Assembly (NCBI RefSeq): GCF_000178835.2
Contig: NC_015275.1
Coordinates: 269,001 to 333,000, forward strand
Direction: 5' to 3'
DNA: 64,000 bases
Source: Cellulosilyticum lentocellum DSM 5427
GTDB lineage: Bacteria > Bacillota > Clostridia > Lachnospirales > Cellulosilyticaceae
A program made the translations under genes and the position numbers. The notes beneath the pieces are model-generated. The model was not told where the DNA came from and ran no database searches. It saw only the letters and a list, made by a program, of their open reading frames with translations. Below, one piece after another: positions 18,024-24,570 of this stretch (its first letter is position 1; each line of letters starts with the position of its first letter).

Positions 18024-18072
18024 AAAAGAGCTATAAAACGCTTACAAAATCTTGCGTTTTATAGCTCTTTAT
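18024..18072. terminator. Bidirectional terminator between the VOC gene and trkH
   Basis: AAAGAGCTATAAAACGC pairs with GCGTTTTATAGCTCTTT, flanked by A-runs on one side and T-runs on the other. It serves the + strand VOC operon and the - strand trk operon. Confidence 0.85.
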
Positions 18073-18119
18073 TTATTATCCGTTGTCAATTTATTTCTTT
18101 TCGTATAGAGCATACCTCT

Positions 18120-19568
18120 TTAATTCTTTTTCCAAAGGTCTGGTGTAAGTAGCAAGAGAATAGGGTAAATTTCCAGACGTCCTATAATCATCAAGATAGA
18201 GAAAACGAGTTTACTGACATCACTAAAGGCAGAGAAATTACCCGTAGGTCCTACCAGGCCAAGACCAGGTCCGATATTATTAAGTGTAGTAATGACCGAA
18301 GTAAGGGTGGTAGTAAAGTCAAACCCATCTAAAGAAATAATGATGATCCCGATTGTAAAGATAATCATGTAGATGAAGAAATAGTTAAGGACACTAAGTA
18401 CCGTTTTGTCGTCTATCTTTTTGCCATCCATACGAACAGAGTAATAACCATTAGGATGGATAATTTGTTTTAAGGAATGCTTGATGCTTTTAAAGCAAAT
18501 AATAGCACGGGACACTTTAAGACCACCTGCTGTAGAGCCAGCACAGCCGCCGATAAACATTAAAATGAGAAGAATCATTTTACTAAACATAGACCATTCA
18601 TTAAAGTCTGCTGTAGCATAACCTGTGGTTGTCATAACAGAAGCTGCCTGGAAAGAAGAAAATCTAAGAGCTTCACCAAAGGAACCATAAGTATGACGTG
18701 CCAGTAAATCAACGGTAATAAGTAAGATGGCTCCTAATAAAATGCAAAGATAAACCCTGAGCTCATTATTCTTAAAGAAAGTCTTGATATTCCCCTTAAA
18801 AATCAAATAATAAAGGGAGAAGTTTACACCACACACGATCATGAAGATAGTGATAATCCAGTCAATCAGTGCGCTATTATAATAGCCTACACTGGCATTC
18901 ATATTAGAAAAACCACCTGTACCTACTGTTCCTAGGGCATGGATGAAAGCATCAAACACATTCATACCAGCTAGGCACAGAAGAAGAACCTCTACTAGGG
19001 TAATACCTAGATAAATACTATAGAGAATTTTAGCTGTCTTTCCCAGTTTAGGCACGATGCGGCCAACGATAGGTCCAGGGCTTTCAGCTTTCATAATTTG
19101 CATAGAACCTGTCCCTAGGGAAGGTAAAATAGCAATAGTAAGTACTAAGATCCCCATGCCTCCTATCCAGTGAGTAAAGCTTCGCCAAAAGAGAACACCA
19201 TGTGGTAGTCCTTCAATAGCGGTTAAAATAGAAGAACCTGTCGTTGTAAGACCAGAGCTTGATTCAAAGAAGCTATCTATAAAAGATGGAAAAGCACCGC
19301 TTATGTAAAAAGGGAAAGCTCCAAAAAAAGACATAAGGAGCCAACCCATAGCTACAATAGCAAACCCATCTCTAGCATAAATATTTTTAGAAGTTGGTTT
19401 AATGAAAGAGAGCGTAGCCCCTACTGCTAGAACGATACTTATTGTGATGAGGAAAGCAGGTAGGTCCCCATCTTGGTATAAGAAAGCCACTAGCGTAGGC
19501 GGTAGTAAAGCAATAGCCTCACAGATTAATAATATTCCCAAGCTTCTTAATACTATTTTTAAGTTCAC
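18120..19568 (-). CDS. trkH: Trk-type potassium uptake protein TrkH
   Basis: The start is a GTG at 19568 with AGGAGGAATCACC right before it, inside the last 50 nt of trkA. The 482-aa protein has about ten to twelve membrane helices and the four filter loops typical of TrkH/KtrB, for example SSGLTTTGSSI, GTVGTGGFSNM, SVMTTTGYAT and a final NNIGPGLG. It forms the membrane channel subunit for K+ uptake, gated by the TrkA protein encoded just upstream. Length and order (trkA-trkH) are standard for Clostridia. Confidence 0.95.
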   Translation of the reverse strand: MNLKIVLRSLGILLICEAIALLPPTLVAFLYQDGDLPAFLITISIVLAVGATLSFIKPTSKNIYARDGFAIVAMGWLLMSFFGAFPFYISGAFPSFIDSFFESSSGLTTTGSSILTAIEGLPHGVLFWRSFTHWIGGMGILVLTIAILPSLGTGSMQIMKAESPGPIVGRIVPKLGKTAKILYSIYLGITLVEVLLLCLAGMNVFDAFIHALGTVGTGGFSNMNASVGYYNSALIDWIITIFMIVCGVNFSLYYLIFKGNIKTFFKNNELRVYLCILLGAILLITVDLLARHTYGSFGEALRFSSFQAASVMTTTGYATADFNEWSMFSKMILLILMFIGGCAGSTAGGLKVSRAIICFKSIKHSLKQIIHPNGYYSVRMDGKKIDDKTVLSVLNYFFIYMIIFTIGIIIISLDGFDFTTTLTSVITTLNNIGPGLGLVGPTGNFSAFSDVSKLVFSILMIIGRLEIYPILLLLTPDLWKKN

Positions 19569-20922
19569 CGGTGATTCCTCCTGATGTAGTATCCATAATA
19601 TCTTTTAAGTGAGAGATATTTTTATTCGTAATGACAAGCACCCTATCTCCTGGATTAATCATTGTTTGACCGTTTGGTACAACAATCTCTTTTTTCTTCA
19701 CAATAGTGGCGATGAGTACATCAGGAATAAGGCGGAGTTTATAAAGCGGTATATGAATCAGAGGATCATCGGCTGATGCAATAAATTCAATAATCTCACC
19801 TTTGCCACCTACAATGCGGTGGAGCGCCTCTACAGCTTCCCCACGTACATATTTAAGAATACGATTGGTGATAATGTCATGAGGTGTAATGATGGTATCT
19901 AATCCTAACCCCCCTATAACAGCATTACTATAATGACGGCTTATTTTAGTAACAACACGAGGAACCTCACTTTGCTTAGCAATTAAAGAAGAGATGATAT
20001 TTTCTTCATCACGTCCTGTAAGAGCAATGAAGCTATCTACTGCCTCAAGGTGTTCCTGGGCTAGAAGCTCGCTATCTGTGCCGTCCCCATGAATAATAAG
20101 GGTATTAGGTAATTCTTCAGAAAGGGCTTCACAAACGGCACTATCATTTTCTATAATTTTAACCTTGATATGCATTTCATTAAGAAGACGTGCTAAGTAA
20201 TAGGTGATTTTCCCCCCACCTACAATCATAATATTTTTAACCTTTGAAGGCTTATCATGAATACGTTTACAAAACGTATAAATAGCAGCAGATTTTCCAA
20301 TAGCATAAATGGTGTCATTTGTTTCTAGTGCTGTATCACCTGTAGGGATAATCAGTTTATCCTCCCTGATAATAGCACCAATTAAAACGGAAACCCCAAA
20401 TTTATCACCAAAGTGCTTCATTTTAGTTCCAATTAGAGGAGAGTCCTCTTTAAGAAGGACCTCTACCATACGCACACGACCTTTTGCGAAATTTTCAAGG
20501 CGGATTGCACCAGGAACAGTAAGGACCCTAGCGATTTCATCAGCAGCAGCTTCTTCAGGATTAATAACCATATCCAGGCCTAGATCTTCTTTAATAAGAA
20601 GGAGTTCTTTGGCATATTGCGGATCGCGGATACGCGCAATAGTACGGTGTGCACCTAATTTTTTAGCTGTCAAACAACAGAGCATATTGACTTCGTCGCT
20701 TCCTGTTACAGCAATGATGAGATCGATACTTTGGCACCCATTCTCAAGTAAGGTACTTGTGCTTATGCCTGTTCCTTTAACAGGAAGTACGTCTAAGTTG
20801 TTCTCAACTTTTTCGAGTGCTTTGGGATTGTTGTCGATAATTGTAATGTCATTTCCCTGGGCGGATAGGTGAGTAGCTAATGCGTAGCCAACTTTACCGG
20901 CGCCAATAATAATGATTTTCAT
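19519..20922 (-). CDS. trkA: Trk system regulatory NAD-binding protein TrkA
   Basis: This 467-aa cytoplasmic protein contains two RCK units. Each has a Rossmann nucleotide-binding domain, IIIGAGKVGYALA at residue 3 and IMIVGGGKITYYLA in the second half, followed by a TrkA-C domain. It binds NAD(H)/ATP and gates TrkH. It overlaps trkH by 50 nt, so translation is probably coupled. The 267-nt divergent spacer to the next gene (20923-21189) shows only an AT-rich promoter area. Confidence 0.95.
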   Translation of the reverse strand: MKIIIIGAGKVGYALATHLSAQGNDITIIDNNPKALEKVENNLDVLPVKGTGISTSTLLENGCQSIDLIIAVTGSDEVNMLCCLTAKKLGAHRTIARIRDPQYAKELLLIKEDLGLDMVINPEEAAADEIARVLTVPGAIRLENFAKGRVRMVEVLLKEDSPLIGTKMKHFGDKFGVSVLIGAIIREDKLIIPTGDTALETNDTIYAIGKSAAIYTFCKRIHDKPSKVKNIMIVGGGKITYYLARLLNEMHIKVKIIENDSAVCEALSEELPNTLIIHGDGTDSELLAQEHLEAVDSFIALTGRDEENIISSLIAKQSEVPRVVTKISRHYSNAVIGGLGLDTIITPHDIITNRILKYVRGEAVEALHRIVGGKGEIIEFIASADDPLIHIPLYKLRLIPDVLIATIVKKKEIVVPNGQTMINPGDRVLVITNKNISHLKDIMDTTSGGITGELKNSIKKLGNIINL

Positions 20923-21126
20923 AATGACTCCTCATAAATATATAGATAATTTAGTATAAGCATATTATACAACGTATTATACAACTTATTGTAAAATACA
21001 GCTAGCAGATTAATAAGAAAAACCTAAAAAAGAATGAGGTCCCTAAAAGAGGTAACAAATAGACTACATAAAGTCTTTAACCACCATATGCTAAATTGCA
21101 AAGCATTATAAAAATATCAATGATTA

Positions 21127-21135
21127 TGGTATAAT
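21127..21135 (+). promoter_or_regulatory. Extended -10 promoter of the HipA-like gene
   Basis: TGGTATAAT is a consensus extended -10 element 55 nt before the start codon at 21190. No good -35 box is visible at 17 nt spacing, which is usual for extended -10 promoters. Confidence 0.4.
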
Positions 21136-21189
21136 ATAAGTAATGAGTGTCAAGGCTAAAAATAGACAGGTGTATAAAGGAGGGGAGCT

Positions 21190-22290
21190 ATGAGATATAT
21201 TTTATTAAGTAAAAATCAAATGCTTTTAGAATTTAACTTAAAAGGAACATTAGTAGATGAACTAAGAATGTTAGGGCATAAAGAACTTTTGCCAGAAATC
21301 CTAAAGAGCGGGAAAGAAGCGGCTCTCCAACATTGGTTAGGTACACGAGGAATAGATACGACTAGGACTAACGCCAGAGTACTATTAAATGAATTAAAGT
21401 TAAAAAGTGATCGTGTTAGTGCCGTGGTGTTTAATAAAGGTTTAAATATGACAGACTGCTATTGGATTAAAGATACTCAAAAGGACGGAGATATGACCTT
21501 TGAGGATGTGAGCTTATATAGGAAAATAAATATCAAAAGTATTTCTGCTCTATCCATTAGTGGGCGAGCAGCCAGGGTGCCTACTAGTATTAATCATGAG
21601 GTTACTAATATTGGTTCCTTTAATAAAGCATGGATTAAAGAAGATGGAGCGTGGTGGCTGTACAAAACAGGAAGCATCTACAATAATTATGCCGAGCTTT
21701 TCACCTTTTATTTAGGAAAGCACTTAGGAATGGATATGGCGATTTATAAATATGCAGTGAATCCGGAAGTTAATGCTAAAGAACATCTTATCGCCTCCTT
21801 GAATTTTACTAGTGAAGACTATATGCTAGAGCACTATGACTCCTTTAGATACCGTTTTGAAGATGTAGGGCTAGAAGATGATGAAGAGATTATTAATAAT
21901 CTTAGAGAAGTAGGGCTTAATGGAGCATATGAAAATATGCTAATGCTAGATGCACTAGTTGCTAATACAGACAGGCATGAATTCAACTTTGGGGTATTAA
22001 AAAAAGTAGATACAGGTGAAGTAGTGAGATTTGCACCTTGTTTTGACCATAATCTAGCTCTAAATGCCCATCTTAATAATGGCGAGCCGATAGGCTTAGG
22101 TCTTTATAAGCTATGCAAAAGAACTGTGGGTACAGCACGTATGAAAGCATTTCTTAAAGAAATGAGCATAGAAGATATTTATGAAATAGACAAGAGGGTA
22201 AGAGAAAACTTAAGGACAGATGTAGAATTCAAATTTGTAATAGATTATTTTAAAAACATTTTACAGGACTTAAAAAATAGCGATAACTAG
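21190..22290 (+). CDS. HipA-like kinase-fold protein
   Basis: This 366-aa protein starts after AAAGGAGGGGAGCT. The C-terminal half has the HipA/CtkA kinase core. The catalytic loop is in MLDALVANTDRHEFNFGVL (Asp and Asn around residues 260-267), followed by a metal-binding FDHNLAL about 25 residues later. A W/K-containing segment (WWLYKTGSIYNNYAELFTFYLGK, split by position 160) provides the ATP-contact lysine and a Glu-containing helix. There is no HipB-like antitoxin next to it, so it is not a classic hipBA module. It ends at a terminator of the conserved-tip family. The substrate is unknown; HipA-type proteins phosphorylate tRNA synthetases or other proteins. Confidence 0.72.
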   Translation: MRYILLSKNQMLLEFNLKGTLVDELRMLGHKELLPEILKSGKEAALQHWLGTRGIDTTRTNARVLLNELKLKSDRVSAVVFNKGLNMTDCYWIKDTQKDGDMTFEDVSLYRKINIKSISALSISGRAARVPTSINHEVTNIGSFNKAWIKEDGAWWLYKTGSIYNNYAELFTFYLGKHLGMDMAIYKYAVNPEVNAKEHLIASLNFTSEDYMLEHYDSFRYRFEDVGLEDDEEIINNLREVGLNGAYENMLMLDALVANTDRHEFNFGVLKKVDTGEVVRFAPCFDHNLALNAHLNNGEPIGLGLYKLCKRTVGTARMKAFLKEMSIEDIYEIDKRVRENLRTDVEFKFVIDYFKNILQDLKNSDN

Positions 22291-22302
22291 GTATAAATGC
22301 AA

Positions 22303-22350
22303 AAAAGGCGGTTACCAAGTAATGAATACATGGTAACCGCCTTCTCTTTT
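22303..22350 (+). terminator. Terminator hairpin, family with conserved tip (copy 3)
   Basis: AAGGCGGTTACCA pairs with TGGTAACCGCCTT, with AGTAATGAATACA at the tip, then TCTCTTTT. Confidence 0.88.
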
Positions 22351-22735
22351 GCCCCAGACTCTAGTTAAACCTCCATAGCTGCCTAAGTAAACTTTGCTCT
22401 AAGGCAAGGGGTAGCTCCTCAGCACCTGCATACAGATAGAACGGTGCCTACGAAGACAGCTATGAAAGTTTAACCCATGAGTGAGGAGCTCCTTAAAGTC
22501 TCGGCTCGGACGGTCCTTCCTAGGAAGCCGTGACCTTAAGACTCTGGTTAAAAAACTTTATTTGGTATTGCTAAGTGTAAAGCATTATGAAATAACTTAT
22601 AAATGAGCGCCTCCCTTGCAGCGCATCAGTGAACATTTTCCTTAGAGCCAGAGGTACCTGTAACGACAGATTGAGACTTGGTCGACCCGGTCAGTTCCTC
22701 AGATTGAAGCTGTGGTGATTCTGCTGTGGGAAGTT
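22351..22735 (+). repeat. Long intergenic repeat / candidate structured RNA (R4)
   Basis: This copy is similar to 27077-27470 over its whole length, on inspection roughly 80 percent identical. Visible structure: an outer stem GTTAAAC..CATAGCTG (22364-22381) with CAGCTATG..GTTTAAC (22457-22474); an inner GCACC/GGTGC hairpin; and a second stem CTTAAAGTCTCGGCT with AGCCGTGACCTTAAG (about 22492-22545). An AGACTCTRGTTAAA motif occurs at both ends of this half. No ORF is conserved between copies. It is most simply read as a non-coding structured element. Confidence 0.75.
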
Positions 22736-22804
22736 ATTTGTTTTATCTTTACACCTTTATATATGTGGGCAAGAAGTGGAATCCCTAATAAAAGGTGGAA
22801 AAAA

Positions 22805-23060
22805 TTTTTGCTTAGTTCAAAAAAGGCGTTTAGGAGGGAAATGAGAGGTGCTGCCTGTCCTACAGGGTTCCGCTCCGTATTTTTTGAGGCACTAAGGCTC
22901 ACTTTTTTAATGAACGCCTGAAAACTCCCGATGGTCAGACACTCAGGCTAAAACCCATTAAAAAAGTTCGCCAAGTGCCTCTAAAAAATACTACGAAGTC
23001 CCCTTACGGACAGGCAGCACCTCTCATTTCCACAAACGTTTTTACGGAAATAAGCAAAAA
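22805..23060. repeat. 256-bp imperfect palindrome (MITE-like or hairpin element)
   Basis: The left arm 22805-22921 and right arm 22943-23060 are imperfect inverted copies of about 117 nt around a 21-nt loop. Perfect blocks include GGAAATGAGAGGTGCTGCCT and its complement, ACTTTTTTAATG with its complement, and GCCTGA/TCAGGC at the loop. The outer ends are TTTTTGCTTA/TAAGCAAAAA. No gene lies inside, and no target duplication is obvious. Confidence 0.8.
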
Positions 23061-23171
23061 AGAAGATGAATAAAGTGTAAAAAAGAAGTTGAAGATAAAG
23101 CAAAAATAGAAAGTAAGTAAAGCAGAGACAAGCAAAAAAAATGAGTAGAAGTGAAAGGAATTATAAATTAA

Positions 23172-23363
23172 ACTGAGCCACTTTATACACCAAAGGAATG
23201 GCAAACCCATCAGGCTAAGAGCTGGATTAAGCTTGGAACGTTTATAGATTGGAAAGAAGTTGATGCAAGAGTAGAGGACTTTATTGTGGTAAGCTCAGGA
23301 AAAGGGCTAGAGCAAGTGATTCAAAAGTCTCAAGTGCATTTCGGGTATATTGCAAAGAAGTAG
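23172..23363 (+). pseudogene. Unidentified gene fragment (C-terminal 63 codons)
   Basis: A start-less frame encodes PLYTPKEWQTHQAKSWIKLG, then FIDWKEVDARVEDFIVVSSG and a tail ending FGYIAKK before the stop. The composition is protein-like with good codon use, so it looks like the 3' end of a lost gene, cut off near the palindrome. I do not recognise the family. Confidence 0.45.
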
Positions 23364-23402
23364 ATAAAAAGATTATTTTTGAGAAAAGAACAATAGTATG
23401 GG

Positions 23403-23427
23403 AAGGCTAGCTGAGGCTAGTCTTTTT
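23403..23427 (+). terminator. Terminator after the gene fragment
   Basis: AAGGCTAGC / GCTAGTCTT with a short GAG-type loop, followed by TTTTTG. It supports the idea that 23172-23363 is the end of a former gene. Confidence 0.7.
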
Positions 23428-23557
23428 GTATGATTTTTTACTGAACAACTATTGAATAAAATATTATGAAAATATAGAATGGTACTTAATAACATTAAGG
23501 GATGGAGGATGAGCTTTGGAAGCTAGAAAGATAGGTTATTAAAGCTTAATAAAAGAG

Positions 23558-23893
23558 ATGAACATTTTGGTAATCATACTCGGCATCATTATTATCATGA
23601 TTGTTACACAGATTTGGGCACTTACTAAATTCATCAAGCAAATCAAGTCAGGAGAATATGCAGATCAAAAGGCATATAAAATTTTTAGGGGAATATGGCT
23701 TGTAGTGGATAGCATAGCATTTTTGAGCACTATGCTATTTATTTACACATGTATAAAATCCGCCTACATAGTTAGTGATTACACGACTCAAGCCTATGGC
23801 TGGGTGCCCTTTATAGTATTTATTTTTATGGTGTTACCAAGCAATATAGCAGGAGGGATTTTAAGGGCTATTTATCTGACTAAAGGAGCATAG
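23558..23893 (+). CDS. Small membrane protein (111 aa)
   Basis: Three membrane helices are visible: about residues 3-23 (ILVIILGIIIIMIVTQIWAL), 47-67, and 82-104. Basic residues lie between the first two. There is no recognised domain. It precedes the CdiI-like gene by 17 nt, so the two are probably co-transcribed. The ribosome site is weak (AAAAGAG). Confidence 0.6.
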   Translation: MNILVIILGIIIIMIVTQIWALTKFIKQIKSGEYADQKAYKIFRGIWLVVDSIAFLSTMLFIYTCIKSAYIVSDYTTQAYGWVPFIVFIFMVLPSNIAGGILRAIYLTKGA

Positions 23894-23910
23894 GTATTTA
23901 AGGAAAGAAA

Positions 23911-24306
23911 GTGATAAAACTTATGGGGAATTATATTTACTTTAATACAGGGAAAACATTAGAAGAGTTAGAGGAAGTTATAGAGGAGAAAAGCTTATTT
24001 GAATCACACTTAGTAGTAACTTGCCAAGCTCTAAGGCAGAAAAAACTTTGTGACTTTACTGAGGAAGATATAAGGATAATGATTGGTCAGCAGCTAAGCT
24101 TACCTTATTTGGTGCCTATGGCTTTGGAGATATTAGAAGATAATATTTTTGCAAGAGGGAACTATTATCCAGGAGACTTACTGAAGGCAGTGGCCAATAT
24201 CCCAACAGCATTTTGGAAGGAACATCCCCGATATAAAAGTGATTTGACTAACTGCATTGAAGAACAAGTGAAATTCTTAAATGGAATATTACAAACACTT
24301 AAATAA
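23911..24306 (+). CDS. CdiI-like immunity protein (orphan)
   Basis: At 131 aa, it starts at a GTG after AAGGAAAGAA; an in-frame ATG four codons later lacks a site. The pattern KTLEELEE near the N-terminus, CQALRQKKLCDFTEEDIRIMIG, then YLVPMALEILEDNIFARG and YYPGDLLKAV matches, from memory, proteins labelled contact-dependent growth inhibition immunity proteins. Such proteins neutralise CdiA-type or polymorphic toxin C-terminal domains. No toxin gene is adjacent, so it may be an orphan antidote. The small membrane protein upstream is its only operon partner. The assignment rests on motif memory, so it is moderate. Confidence 0.55.
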   Translation: MIKLMGNYIYFNTGKTLEELEEVIEEKSLFESHLVVTCQALRQKKLCDFTEEDIRIMIGQQLSLPYLVPMALEILEDNIFARGNYYPGDLLKAVANIPTAFWKEHPRYKSDLTNCIEEQVKFLNGILQTLK

Positions 24307-24391
24307 CTTTAATTTGAGCAAAACTATAATGCTATATGAGAAACACGGTGTAATAATAGCAAGAAGATAATAGAATATGAATATATAGAGG

Positions 24392-24426
24392 AAGCATATC
24401 GTTTAAAGTGGCGATATGCTTTTTTG
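24392..24426 (+). terminator. Terminator after the immunity gene
   Basis: AAGCATATCG / CGATATGCTT with a 10-nt loop, followed by TTTTTG. Confidence 0.8.
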
Positions 24427-24441
24427 CGTTTTATAAGGGCA

Positions 24442-24483
24442 TTGTAAAGCTTGTAGCAAAATAAAACTTGATTTTGGATAATC
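24442..24483 (+). repeat. Short upstream repeat (copy 2 of 2)
   Basis: GTAAAGCTTGTAGCAAAATA followed by GATTTTGGATAAT matches 15822-15862. It lies just upstream of the helicase-LexA gene, so it could carry promoter or operator elements. Confidence 0.4.
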
Positions 24484-24570
24484 CTACAAATACACTTAAA
24501 ACTTATGGAAAATTAACAAAAATATTAATATTTAAGTTATAATAAATTCAAATAAGCAAGGGGGAATATC

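Noticed and set aside
20309-20872. A 187-aa + strand ORF opposite trkA
   Set aside because: It lies wholly within trkA, has low-complexity Ser/Arg content and no ribosome site; it is an antisense shadow.
22303-23060. CRISPR array
   Set aside because: The repeated sequences here are inverted or single long copies; there are no short, regularly spaced direct repeats and no cas genes in the window.
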